64,000 bases of DNA, taken from CAZQKW01 sp964594075. GTDB lineage: Bacteria; Desulfobacterota; WTBG01; CAIYCZ01. The notes under the pieces are model-generated. The model had not been told where the DNA came from, searched no databases, and saw only the letters and a program-made list of their open reading frames with translations. Shown here piece after piece: positions 41,885 through 51,355 of the stretch (position 1 is its first letter; every line of letters starts with the position of its first letter). A program made the position numbers and the translations under genes. The DNA lies in NCBI GenBank assembly GCA_964594075.1, contig CAZQKW010000006.1, positions 42,288 through 106,287 on the forward strand. The letters run 5' to 3'.

Positions 41885-43650
41885 AACTGAAAATTCGTTC
41901 AGAAATTTTAAAAAACATCAGGATTGTCGGGGTCCTGTTTCTCTGTCTGCTGGCGATTGCGGGCATCCGAGCGTTTACGCTGCAGATCATTCAGGCCGAG
42001 TGGCTGCGCGAACGGCTTGAAGAGCAGACCATGAAAAAGGAGGTGCTGAGCAACAAGCGCGGCACACTGTATGATGCCACGGGTGTTGAGCTTGCGGTGA
42101 ACCTTGATGTCGATTCGTTGTATGCGCGACCGCGACAGATTCTGGACAAAACCGAAACCGCACAGCAGTTGTCCACCATTCTGGGGATATCGCGCGATAA
42201 ACTCCTGTCACTGCTGCGCAGCAAACAGAGCTTTGTCTGGCTACGCAGAAAGTTGACGCCGGATCAGGCAGAGAAGGTCAAAGCGCTCAAGATGAGCGGT
42301 CTGGGCTTTATCCGGGAATCGCAGCGCTTTTATCCGCACCGGGAACTTGCCGGCCAGGTGCTGGGCTATGTGGGCATTGATTGCCAGGGCTTGGAAGGCA
42401 TTGAGCGCGCGTTTGATCGGCAGATCAAAGGGACGTCGGGTTTTGTTCTGGTGCATCGCGATGCGCTGGGCCAGGGCCTTTTCCCTGAAGGAATAAAAAA
42501 GGTTGACGCGATTCGCGGTTATGATCTGGTGTTGACTATTGATAAGAACATTCAGTATATTGCTGAAAAAGAGCTGCAGGCGGCGGTGACAAACGCCCGC
42601 GCAAAAGGCGGCCTGGCGCTGGTAATGGATCCGCGCACCGGTGCGGTGCTCGCCATGGCGGTTGCGCCGGCATTTAATCCCAATCAGGGTCCGCAGGAAA
42701 GCGGTCACACGTGGAAAAATCGCGCCATCACTGATGTGTTTGAACCGGGCTCGATTTTCAAACCTATCGTGGTGGGCTCAGCGCTTGAAGAAGGCCTGGT
42801 CAAACCCGGGGATCTCTATCATTGCGAGAATGGTTCATATTGTATCGGAAAACGGATCATTCATGATGTGCATCCGCACGGGCTGTTGAGCGTGACCGAA
42901 GTTATCAAATACTCAAGCAATATCGGCGCCAGCAAAATCGCCCAGCATCTGGGCAAAGACCGGTTTTATCAGTATATCCGCAAATTCGGTTTTGGCCAGC
43001 TCTCCGGAATTGAACTGCCCGGCGAGGTTTCCGGCTCTGTGCCGCCCGGCTCGCAATGGCGGGACATCAACCTGAGTACCATTTCGTTCGGCCAGGGCAT
43101 CTCGGTCACCGCGCTCCAGGTGGCGGCCGCCTATTCTGCCATCGCCAATGGCGGCGTGCTCATGCGGCCGTATCTGGTAAAACGCATTCAGGATGAACAG
43201 GGCAGCGTTATCCAGGAAGCCGTGCCGCAGGCAGTCCGGCGGGTGCTCTCTGAACGCACTGCGCGCCTGCTTACAGACATGCTGGTGACCGTCACGCAGC
43301 AGGGGGGGACCGGCCAGAAAGCGGTGGTGGAAGGGTTCGACGTTGCCGGCAAGACCGGCACTGCCCAGAAAATTGCCGCCCACGGCAAAGGATATTCGGA
43401 CAAATGCATAGCGTCTTTTGTCGGCTTTGTCCCGGCACATGATCCGAAATTGACGATTATCGTGGTGATTGATGAGCCCCGCGGCGTTACCTACGGCGGC
43501 GTGGTAGCAGCGCCGGCATTCAGCAAGATAGCGCAGCAGATTTTATGGTATCAACGCATTTATCCAGAGTCACTATTTCAGAAAACAATCCAGGACCCGG
43601 AATGGCGCGAAACCCGCGGCCTTGATCCGGGAAAAGAAAAACAGGGATGA
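41878..43650 (+). CDS. ftsI: Penicillin-binding protein 3 / septal transpeptidase FtsI
   Basis: Class B PBP that cross-links septal peptidoglycan. One N-terminal membrane helix (about 13-32), the pedestal domain, then the transpeptidase with S-x-x-K in EPGSIFKPIVVG, SxN in YSSNIGASK and KTG in AGKTGTAQK. 590 residues; no PASTA repeats at the C-terminus. GDRFYQYIRKFGFG-like and SFGQGISVTALQ motifs fit FtsI. Ends in an ATGA overlap with murE. Confidence 0.95.
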   Translation: MVKLKIRSEILKNIRIVGVLFLCLLAIAGIRAFTLQIIQAEWLRERLEEQTMKKEVLSNKRGTLYDATGVELAVNLDVDSLYARPRQILDKTETAQQLSTILGISRDKLLSLLRSKQSFVWLRRKLTPDQAEKVKALKMSGLGFIRESQRFYPHRELAGQVLGYVGIDCQGLEGIERAFDRQIKGTSGFVLVHRDALGQGLFPEGIKKVDAIRGYDLVLTIDKNIQYIAEKELQAAVTNARAKGGLALVMDPRTGAVLAMAVAPAFNPNQGPQESGHTWKNRAITDVFEPGSIFKPIVVGSALEEGLVKPGDLYHCENGSYCIGKRIIHDVHPHGLLSVTEVIKYSSNIGASKIAQHLGKDRFYQYIRKFGFGQLSGIELPGEVSGSVPPGSQWRDINLSTISFGQGISVTALQVAAAYSAIANGGVLMRPYLVKRIQDEQGSVIQEAVPQAVRRVLSERTARLLTDMLVTVTQQGGTGQKAVVEGFDVAGKTGTAQKIAAHGKGYSDKCIASFVGFVPAHDPKLTIIVVIDEPRGVTYGGVVAAPAFSKIAQQILWYQRIYPESLFQKTIQDPEWRETRGLDPGKEKQG

Positions 43651-45170
43651 AACTCGGACGCTTGCTTTCGGTGCTTAATGAAAAAGAGTTTCACGGAGAT
43701 GAACACTATGATATAATTTCAATTGTCAGCCATTCAGCTGCGGTACAGGATAAGACACTGTTTGTTGCAATCCCCGGCGCGCGGGTGGATGGCCATGATT
43801 TTCTGGACATCGCGTATCAGGCCGGGGCGCGGGCCTTTGTCACCCAAAGGCCTTTTTTTAAACCTGACGCGTCAACCATTATCGTTCCGGACGCGCGGCA
43901 GGCCCTGTCGCTGCTTGCAGCGGAATTTTATGACCAGCCAACCCGCGCGGTAACCCTCATCGGGATTACCGGCACCAACGGCAAAACCACAATTACTTAT
44001 CTCCTCGAGAGCATTTTACAGCATGCCGGCCATCAGGTCGGCGTGTTGGGCACGGTTGAATACCGCTGCGGATCACACCGCGAAATTGCCGGCCAGACAA
44101 CCCCGGAGCCCATGGCATTGCAGCAAGTGCTCCGAGACATGGTACAGAGAGGCGCGCGGTATATTGTGATGGAGGTTTCCTCGCAGGGGCTTGATCAGCG
44201 GCGGGTTGACGGCTGCCAGTTTGATATCGGCGTTTTCACCAATCTTTCCCCCGAGCATCTGGACTATCACCGGACGCTGGAAAACTATTACCGCAGCAAG
44301 GAGCGTTTTTTCACGCAGGTGCTTTTCAACTCGGCAAAAAAACCGGTGCGGGCAATTATTAATCAGGACGATCCCCACGGACAGAAATTGGCGCACAGCC
44401 TCCCCGTGCCCTGCCTGACATACGGCATCTCAGCGGGCGATATACACGCCACCTCTGTTTTGCGCTCATCTGCGGGCATCAGTGCGGATCTGAATTTTCC
44501 GGGCGGAACCATGACGGTTCGGTCGCCGTTGATTGGCATGTTCAACCTGTATAACATCCTGGCCGCAGCCAGCACCGCGCTGTCGCTTAATCTGCCGCCG
44601 GCTGCTATCGGCGCCGGCATTGAAGCAGTCACGCGGATACCGGGCAGAATGGAGCGGATTGAAAATCAGCGTGGCATTCTGGTGCTGGTGGATTATGCGC
44701 ATACAGGCGATGCGCTGGAAAATGCGTTGCAGACGGTGAAAGATATCACCGCCCGCAAAGTAATCACGGTGTTTGGGTGCGGCGGCGACCGGGACCGGGA
44801 AAAGCGGCCGGTTATGGGAGCCGTGGCGGCCCGCTACAGCGATGTTGTCATTATTACATCTGACAATCCGCGCTCGGAACCGCCCGAGCAGATCATCGCC
44901 GACATTGAAATCGGGGTGCGCACCGCGGGGATCAGCAAAGCCGTGGATCGGTATGCGGCGCACCGCAATAGCGTTAAAAGTTACCTGGTTTATCCAGACA
45001 GGGCAGTGGCAATTCATGAAGCCATTGCGCTGGCTAAGCCGGGGGATAGCGTGCTTATTGCCGGAAAAGGACATGAGACGACCCAGCACATTGGCGCGCA
45101 GAAATTTCCTTTTGATGATCGGGAAATTGCCCGGCGCGCCCTGCATGATTCGGCAGCAGCCACAGGATGA
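43647..45170 (+). CDS. murE: UDP-MurNAc-tripeptide synthetase (meso-diaminopimelate-adding)
   Basis: Adds the third stem-peptide residue. P-loop GITGTNGKTTITYLLE at about 108-123, carbamylated-lysine region near EVSSQGLDQRRVDG, and the substrate-selecting DNPR motif at D406. DNPR indicates meso-DAP rather than lysine, so the cell wall is of the Gram-negative/bacillus type. 507 residues. ATG overlaps the ftsI stop. Confidence 0.95.
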   Translation: MKLGRLLSVLNEKEFHGDEHYDIISIVSHSAAVQDKTLFVAIPGARVDGHDFLDIAYQAGARAFVTQRPFFKPDASTIIVPDARQALSLLAAEFYDQPTRAVTLIGITGTNGKTTITYLLESILQHAGHQVGVLGTVEYRCGSHREIAGQTTPEPMALQQVLRDMVQRGARYIVMEVSSQGLDQRRVDGCQFDIGVFTNLSPEHLDYHRTLENYYRSKERFFTQVLFNSAKKPVRAIINQDDPHGQKLAHSLPVPCLTYGISAGDIHATSVLRSSAGISADLNFPGGTMTVRSPLIGMFNLYNILAAASTALSLNLPPAAIGAGIEAVTRIPGRMERIENQRGILVLVDYAHTGDALENALQTVKDITARKVITVFGCGGDRDREKRPVMGAVAARYSDVVIITSDNPRSEPPEQIIADIEIGVRTAGISKAVDRYAAHRNSVKSYLVYPDRAVAIHEAIALAKPGDSVLIAGKGHETTQHIGAQKFPFDDREIARRALHDSAAATG

Positions 45171-45176
45171 CCGCGT

Positions 45177-46583
45177 ATGGAATTACGGGTTCATGAAATT
45201 TTGAAGGCAACAAACGGCGTCTTGCTGCAGGGGAATCCGGCCGTGATACTGCGCGGGGCGAGCAATGATTCACGCCGCCTATCGCCCGGAGACCTGTTTG
45301 TGCCGCTCAAAGGCGCCACGTGCGATGGACACTTTTTTATTGCCGATGCATTTGCCAAAGGCGCAGCGGCCGCATTCATTCAGCGGCACCACCCGCTGAG
45401 CGCTGAGCTGCAAAAGCACTGTTCACATAAAACGCTCATTGAAGTCGCCGATCCCCTGCGGGCACTCGGCGAGGTGGCGCATGCCTGGCGCACCAGATTA
45501 TCCCTGACCGTCGTCGCGATTACCGGCAGCAACGGCAAGACGACGACTAAGGAAATGGCATGGCATATTGTCAACCAGCGGTTTTCCGCGTTTAGAAATC
45601 CGGGCAACTGGAATAATCTCATCGGGTTGCCGTTGTCGCTGATTGCCGCGAATCGCCAGCACCAGGTGGCGATTTTGGAAATGGGCATGAGCGCGCGCGG
45701 CGAAATTCAGCGGCTTGCAGAAATTGCCGTTCCTGATATCGGGCTTATCACCAATATTGGACCGGCGCATCTGGAGCAGTTACACACCATAGAAAATATT
45801 ATGGCAGCCAAAGGGGAGCTGTTTGCAGCGCTGCGGCCTGAGGGGACCGCAGTGGTAAATCAGGAGGACGCGCGCGTGGTATCGTTAGCCCATAATACCC
45901 GCGCGCGTGTGGTGACCTACGGGATATCGGCGGGGGATGTGCGCGGCATGCTGAGTTCCGCCACCCGCACAAGCACCATAGTGAGCATTGCCATAGGGGG
46001 CGAGAGGGTGAGCGTCACGCTGCCGGCAGGATTATGTGTGTCTAACGCCCTTGCGGCTGCGGCGATCGGCCATGCGCTGCAGATGCCTTTGGCTGATATA
46101 AAGCGCGGCCTGGAGCAATTTCAACCCCTGTCTGGCCGTATGGAATTTATAACCCTCGGTGCAGTTACCATTATCAATGATGCCTACAATGCAAATCCGG
46201 TTTCTGTGGAGAGGTCTCTCCAGACGCTTTCTTTAATGAAGAATGGCAGCCGTAGAATTGCGGTACTGGGCGATATGCTTGAACTTGGTGCGGAGGCGGC
46301 TGTGTATCACCGGCAGGCAGGATACCGCGCCGCCCAGTTGGGCATTGATTATTTGTTCCTGTACGGAACATTTGCCACAGCGATCGCAGACGGCGCCCGC
46401 GCCGGCGCGATGCCTGAGCAGCAGATTCTGATTTTTGATTCAAAACCGGCTCTTGCCCAGAGCCTGCAACAGACGTTGAAACCCGGCGACCGGGTTCTCA
46501 TTAAAGGTTCGCGGGCTACGGGCATGGAACAGATCGTTCAGTTCCTGCAGCAAAACGCACCGCAGGAGCAGGCCAATGGGTAA
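45177..46583 (+). CDS. murF: UDP-MurNAc-tripeptide:D-Ala-D-Ala ligase
   Basis: Adds D-Ala-D-Ala to the UDP-MurNAc-tripeptide. ATP loop TGSNGKTTTKEM at about 117-128, NNLIGLPLSL, EMGMSARGEIQRL, and INDAYNANPVSVERSL in the C-terminal domain, all family hallmarks. 468 residues. 6 nt after murE. The C-terminus (QQNAPQEQANG) is variable. Confidence 0.95.
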   Translation: MELRVHEILKATNGVLLQGNPAVILRGASNDSRRLSPGDLFVPLKGATCDGHFFIADAFAKGAAAAFIQRHHPLSAELQKHCSHKTLIEVADPLRALGEVAHAWRTRLSLTVVAITGSNGKTTTKEMAWHIVNQRFSAFRNPGNWNNLIGLPLSLIAANRQHQVAILEMGMSARGEIQRLAEIAVPDIGLITNIGPAHLEQLHTIENIMAAKGELFAALRPEGTAVVNQEDARVVSLAHNTRARVVTYGISAGDVRGMLSSATRTSTIVSIAIGGERVSVTLPAGLCVSNALAAAAIGHALQMPLADIKRGLEQFQPLSGRMEFITLGAVTIINDAYNANPVSVERSLQTLSLMKNGSRRIAVLGDMLELGAEAAVYHRQAGYRAAQLGIDYLFLYGTFATAIADGARAGAMPEQQILIFDSKPALAQSLQQTLKPGDRVLIKGSRATGMEQIVQFLQQNAPQEQANG

Positions 46584-46599
46584 CCGTTAAAAAATTCAT

Positions 46600-47676
46600 A
46601 TGCTTTATTATCTTTTATATCCGCTCCATACCGAGATCACATTTTTTAATGTGTTTCGCTACATCACCTTTCGCACTATTTACGCGACAGTGACCGCGCT
46701 CCTGCTCACCCTGATACTGGGGCCGCCGGTCATTGCAAAACTGCGCACGATTAATTTTGGGCAGTATATCCGTGAAGACGGACCCGCCACCCACCGCAGC
46801 AAGGAAGGCACGCCAACGGCAGGAGGGGTGCTGCTGATTTTTGCCATTTTCATTTCTACCCTGCTATGGGCTGATATTGCAAACCGCTACATTTGGATCG
46901 TGCTGTTCGCTTTCATCAGTATGGGGGTGATCGGCTTTTTGGATGACTGGAAAAAGATCAAGGGGAAAAATGCCAAAGGAATAACCGCCCGGCAAAAGAT
47001 TATATTGCAAACTGTAGTGGCATCGGTGATTGCGATTTATCTGTACCAGCAGCCAAACTGGAGCACCCAGTTGAGTTTTCCGTTCTTTAAAAATGTGCTG
47101 CCAGACCTGGGAATATTATATCTGGTGTTTGCGGTGCTGGTGATTGTGGGCTGCTCTGATGCGGTGAATCTCACTGACGGCCTTGACGGTCTGGCGATTG
47201 GCCTGGTGCTCATCGTATCTGCAACCTATCTGCTTTTTTCTTATATTTCCGGCAATGTGCGCATTGCTGATTATCTGCAGATACAGTATGTGGCAGGCTG
47301 TGGCGAACTGAGCGTATTTTGTGGTGCGCTGCTGGGCGCGAGTATGGGATTTCTCTGGTATAACGCCTATCCCGCCGAGGTGTTTATGGGAGATGTGGGC
47401 TCGCTTGCCCTCGGAGGTTCGCTGGGAACAGTTGCCGTCATTACCAAGCATGAGATACTGCTGGCGCTGGTGGGCGGGATTTTTGTCGTTGAAGCGCTCT
47501 CGGTCATACTTCAGGTGGGCTCGTTCAAGTTGAGAGGAAAACGAATCTTTCAGATGGCACCCCTGCACCATCATTTCGAGCTGAAAGGCCTGTCTGAACC
47601 CAAGATAATTGTGCGCTTCTGGATTGCCGGCACTGTGCTTGCGCTTCTGGCAATGAGCACCCTTAAGCTGAGGTAG
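46600..47676 (+). CDS. mraY: Phospho-MurNAc-pentapeptide translocase
   Basis: Ten-helix membrane enzyme that transfers phospho-MurNAc-pentapeptide to undecaprenyl phosphate, forming lipid I. Signatures: EDGPATHRSKEGTPTAGG, GFLDDWKKIKGKNAKG, NLTDGLDGLAIG (catalytic Asp pair region), EVFMGDVGSLALGG and APLHHHFELKG. 358 residues, standard length. Two nucleotides before murD. Confidence 0.97.
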   Translation: MLYYLLYPLHTEITFFNVFRYITFRTIYATVTALLLTLILGPPVIAKLRTINFGQYIREDGPATHRSKEGTPTAGGVLLIFAIFISTLLWADIANRYIWIVLFAFISMGVIGFLDDWKKIKGKNAKGITARQKIILQTVVASVIAIYLYQQPNWSTQLSFPFFKNVLPDLGILYLVFAVLVIVGCSDAVNLTDGLDGLAIGLVLIVSATYLLFSYISGNVRIADYLQIQYVAGCGELSVFCGALLGASMGFLWYNAYPAEVFMGDVGSLALGGSLGTVAVITKHEILLALVGGIFVVEALSVILQVGSFKLRGKRIFQMAPLHHHFELKGLSEPKIIVRFWIAGTVLALLAMSTLKLR

Positions 47677-47678
47677 GG

Positions 47679-49034
47679 ATGGAACTGAACGGAAAAAAGA
47701 TTGTGGTTGTGGGCATGGCGCAAACGGGCATCGCCACGGCACAGTTTTTGGCGCGAGGCGGGGCGCAGGTCACCGTTTCCGAAGCACAGCCGCTGGCGCA
47801 GCTCGGCACACCGGCTGCCGAACTTGCACGGCAGGGAGTGCTGCTTGAAACCGGCGGTCACTGCGCGGAAACATTTCTGGGCGCTGAGCTCATTGTGGTG
47901 AGCCCTGGCGTGCCGCTGGACATCGCGCCGCTTTGCCAGGCACGTGCGCGCGGAATCGAAGTTATCAGTGAAATAGAGCTAGCATACCGGTTTCTGCGTA
48001 CGCCCCTCATTGCCGTTACCGGCACGAACGGAAAAACCACCACCACGTCCCTGCTGGGCGAAATGTTTCATCAGGCGGGCAGGAAGGTGTTTGTGGGGGG
48101 CAATATTGGCACACCACTTATCACCTATGTGGCGGGTGTGCAGGACTGTGCGTTTGTGATTGCTGAAATCAGCAGCTTTCAATTGGAAGGCATAAAAGCC
48201 TTTAGGCCATTTATCAGCGTGTTGCTCAATATTACGGAAGACCACCTTGATCGCTACCAATCGTTTGCCGATTATTGTCGGGCAAAAGAGCGGATTTTTC
48301 AAAACCAGACGGAGCACGATATTGCGGTGCTGAATTACGATGATCCGCTGGTGCGGACTTTGGAGAACTCTATCACAGCCCGGAAGATTTTTTTTAGCAC
48401 CCGGCAGCCGTTAGCGGCGGGCATTTCCTATAACGGCGCGCTGCACATTAAACTCCAGGGAACAGCCGCTCAGGTATCAATAGCCGGCGCAGCGCTCAGC
48501 GGTGTGCACAATGTTGAAAATATGATGGCGGCGCTTGCGGTCGGCTGGATGTGCGGGCTGCCGCTGGCCGGCATGGAGCAGACACTGAAAAGCTTTTCCG
48601 GGCTCAAACACCGTATGGAGTTTATAGGAACCTTCCGCGGTGTTGCCTGTTACAATGATTCAAAGGCAACCAATGTGGGAGCAGTGGTGAAATCACTGGA
48701 AAGCCTGCCGGCTCCCCTGATTCTTATTGCCGGGGGCAAAGACAAGGGGGGCAGTTATGCGCCGTTGCTGAGCCTGCTGCGCGACAAAGTAAAGCTGCTC
48801 GTGCTGCTGGGCGAAGCGCGCGAACGGATGCACGCCGAATTGAGCGGAGCGGCAGAAACGATTGTGACTGCCACGCTTGAAGATGCAGTCCAGACGGCTT
48901 TCAGCAGGGCATCGGCAGGGGATACGGTGCTCTTTTCCCCCGCCTGCTCAAGCTTTGACATGTTTACCAGTTATGCACATCGGGGCGAGTGTTTTAAGGA
49001 ACTGGTGCGCGCGTTAACCAGTGCCACAGCATAA
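47679..49034 (+). CDS. murD: UDP-MurNAc-L-alanine:D-glutamate ligase
   Basis: Adds D-Glu to UDP-MurNAc-L-Ala. N-terminal Rossmann segment VVVGMAQTGIATAQFL, P-loop GTNGKTTTTSLLGEM (about 113), EISSFQLEGI, HRMEFIGTFRGVACYNDSKA, and LIAGGKDKGGSY. 451 residues. The C-terminal SPACSSFDMFTSYAHRGECF is a strong family marker. Confidence 0.96.
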   Translation: MELNGKKIVVVGMAQTGIATAQFLARGGAQVTVSEAQPLAQLGTPAAELARQGVLLETGGHCAETFLGAELIVVSPGVPLDIAPLCQARARGIEVISEIELAYRFLRTPLIAVTGTNGKTTTTSLLGEMFHQAGRKVFVGGNIGTPLITYVAGVQDCAFVIAEISSFQLEGIKAFRPFISVLLNITEDHLDRYQSFADYCRAKERIFQNQTEHDIAVLNYDDPLVRTLENSITARKIFFSTRQPLAAGISYNGALHIKLQGTAAQVSIAGAALSGVHNVENMMAALAVGWMCGLPLAGMEQTLKSFSGLKHRMEFIGTFRGVACYNDSKATNVGAVVKSLESLPAPLILIAGGKDKGGSYAPLLSLLRDKVKLLVLLGEARERMHAELSGAAETIVTATLEDAVQTAFSRASAGDTVLFSPACSSFDMFTSYAHRGECFKELVRALTSATA

Positions 49035-49049
49035 AAAACGGAGAGCAGT

Positions 49050-50168
49050 GTGCATATGTATAATAAACGCTTCATACATAATACGCTGATTTTTGTACCC
49101 ATATTTTTAGTGATAATGGGAATGTGCATGGTGTATAGCGCCAGTTGTATTTTTGCCGCTAAAAAATTTGCGGACGATGCATTTTTTCTTAAAAAACAGG
49201 CGCTGTTTGCCATCGGGGGCATTATAGGGATGTTTGTCATGATGCGGGTGCCCTACCGATATTTGCGCGCCTGCGCCTATCCGCTGATCGTCTTGAGCTT
49301 TGTGCTGCTGGCTGCAGTATTTATACCCGGCATCGGCAAAAAAGTCGGCGGTGCGTGCCGCTGGCTGTGCCTCGGGCCAATTTCATTTCAGCCTTCCGAG
49401 TTTGCCAAACTTGCGGTTATTATATTTTTATCCTATTCGCTGGCAAAAAAAGAGCACAAGATAAAAATATTCTCCATCGGCGTTCTGCCCCATCTCATGG
49501 CGGTCCTGCCTCTTGCGGGCCTGATCGTTCTACAGCCTGATTTTGGAACCACCATAATATTTGTGATATTGCTTTTTGGGTTACTGTTTGTTGCCGGCGT
49601 GCCCGCGCGGTATCTGATAGCCCTCTGCAGTGCTGCGGCGGTAGCAGCGCTGCCGCTGCTGGTCTATAAAGGGGCATACCGCATTGAGCGGTTGTTCGCC
49701 TTTCTGGACCCCTGGGGGAATTACCGCGGCGCCGGCTACCATATCGTCCAGTCACTCCTGGCTTTTGGCTCAGGGGGCGTCTGGGGACGCGGTCTGGGCG
49801 GCGGCGTTCAAAAACTGCTATATTTGCCCGAACCGCACACGGATTTTATTCTTTCGGTTATCGGCGAAGAGTTTGGATTTGCAGGGGTCATGCTCGTCAT
49901 TATCCTGTTCGGCGCTTTGGTATGGTGCGGGTTACAGGTAGCGCTCAATGCCGGCGATCTGTTTGGCACCTACCTGGCCCTGGGCATAACGTTTCTGATC
50001 GGGCTGCAGGTAGTTATCAATGTGAACGTGGTTTTGGGGCTGATGCCAACAAAAGGAACCACCCTTCCCTTTATCAGTTACGGGGGAACATCGTTAGTCA
50101 TGAATCTTTTGAGCATCGGCATACTGGTTGGCATTTCGGATCAGAGTGAGTGCCGGGTGCGACGATGA
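49050..50168 (+). CDS. ftsW: Septal peptidoglycan glycosyltransferase FtsW (SEDS)
   Basis: SEDS-family polymerase working with FtsI. About ten membrane helices; motifs MVYSASCIFAA at the N-terminus, GGACRWLCLGPISFQPSEFA, GAGYHIVQSLLAFGSGG, LGLMPTKGTTLPFISYGG. 372 residues with GTG start at 49050 spaced 6 nt from GGAG; the ATG two codons later is an alternative. Its last codons overlap murG. Confidence 0.94.
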   Translation: MHMYNKRFIHNTLIFVPIFLVIMGMCMVYSASCIFAAKKFADDAFFLKKQALFAIGGIIGMFVMMRVPYRYLRACAYPLIVLSFVLLAAVFIPGIGKKVGGACRWLCLGPISFQPSEFAKLAVIIFLSYSLAKKEHKIKIFSIGVLPHLMAVLPLAGLIVLQPDFGTTIIFVILLFGLLFVAGVPARYLIALCSAAAVAALPLLVYKGAYRIERLFAFLDPWGNYRGAGYHIVQSLLAFGSGGVWGRGLGGGVQKLLYLPEPHTDFILSVIGEEFGFAGVMLVIILFGALVWCGLQVALNAGDLFGTYLALGITFLIGLQVVINVNVVLGLMPTKGTTLPFISYGGTSLVMNLLSIGILVGISDQSECRVRR

Positions 50169-51271
50169 TAATGGCAATCGCAGGCGGAGGAACCGGCGGT
50201 CATCTGTTTCCCGGCATAGCAGTGGGCGAAGAATTTTTAAAACGGGACGCGGACAACAGCATTTTTTTTATCGGCACCGCCCACGGACTTGAGTCGCACC
50301 TCGTGCCACAGGCGGGGTTTGCCCTTAAGACCATTACCGTGCGCGCGTTTAAGGGGAAGGGGATTGCGCAGCGCATAATAGCGGCAGCGATCTTACCGCA
50401 GGCCTTTGTGCAGTCATGGCGCCATCTGAAGCACGGTCGTGCTGATATTGTGTGCGGCTTCGGCGGGTATGTATCAGGTCCGGCGGTGGCGGCGGGTGTC
50501 GCGATGCGGATACCAGCCGTCATTCATGAGCAGAACAGCTTTCCTGGTTTAAGCAACCGGCTGCTGGGAAAAATTGTGGATAAAATTTTTATCTCCTACG
50601 AAGAAAGCAGAAACTTTTTTCCGCCTGAACGAACGATGGTTACCGGTATGCCGCTCCGGCGTCAGTTCAGGGAACGGCCTCTGCCGGAACGTGGGGAAGT
50701 GTTTACCGTGGCGGTGCTGGGCGGCAGCCAGGGCTCCCGCGAAATCAACCGGGCGATGGCAACTGCGCTGAGCTTCTTAGCGCCGATTAAAGACCGCATC
50801 CGGATTATTCACCAAAGCGGCGCAGAGGATGCGGCCGCGCTGGCCGCAGCATATCGGCAATGCGGATTTGATGCGCGGGTTGAGCCCTTTATTGATGATA
50901 TGCTAAGCGTATATGGCGGTGCGCATCTCATCATTTCCCGGGCAGGTGCCGCTACACTTGCAGAAATAGCCTGGTGCGGCAGGGCCGCCATTCTCATACC
51001 CTATCCCTATGCGGCTAATAATCATCAGGAAAAGAATGCCCGGGTGTTTGTGGATCGGGGCGCAGCCCTGATGCTGTGTTCCACAGAGTTGAACGGCCCG
51101 CGGCTGGCACAGGCAATTCTTGATTGCGAACAGCATCGCGACCGGCTTGCGCAGATGGAAGCGCAGGTTCGTACTCTGGCGCAGCCGCAGGCGGCACAGA
51201 TGATTGTAGATAGCTGCTATGCGGAAATTCGGAAAAGAAGAAAAAATCCATGCGCTCGTTGTCAGCAATAA
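50165..51271 (+). CDS. murG: N-acetylglucosaminyltransferase MurG
   Basis: Converts lipid I to lipid II by adding GlcNAc. The N-terminal GGGTGGHLFPGIAV and the second donor-binding region GGSQGSREINRAM, then SRAGAATLAEIAWCGRAAI and IPYPYAANNHQEKNA are diagnostic. About 368 residues. ATG 50165 is chosen: it overlaps the ftsW stop as ATGA, as seen elsewhere in this cluster; a GTG at 50150 in the same frame is possible. Confidence 0.94.
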   Translation: MIMAIAGGGTGGHLFPGIAVGEEFLKRDADNSIFFIGTAHGLESHLVPQAGFALKTITVRAFKGKGIAQRIIAAAILPQAFVQSWRHLKHGRADIVCGFGGYVSGPAVAAGVAMRIPAVIHEQNSFPGLSNRLLGKIVDKIFISYEESRNFFPPERTMVTGMPLRRQFRERPLPERGEVFTVAVLGGSQGSREINRAMATALSFLAPIKDRIRIIHQSGAEDAAALAAAYRQCGFDARVEPFIDDMLSVYGGAHLIISRAGAATLAEIAWCGRAAILIPYPYAANNHQEKNARVFVDRGAALMLCSTELNGPRLAQAILDCEQHRDRLAQMEAQVRTLAQPQAAQMIVDSCYAEIRKRRKNPCARCQQ

Positions 51272-51355
51272 AATAAGGTGAGGATCGTCAAAGAGCTGTC
51301 GCGTGGATTATGCAGTTTCTCGTGGTGCATTTGATCACCGTGAACGATAACAGCA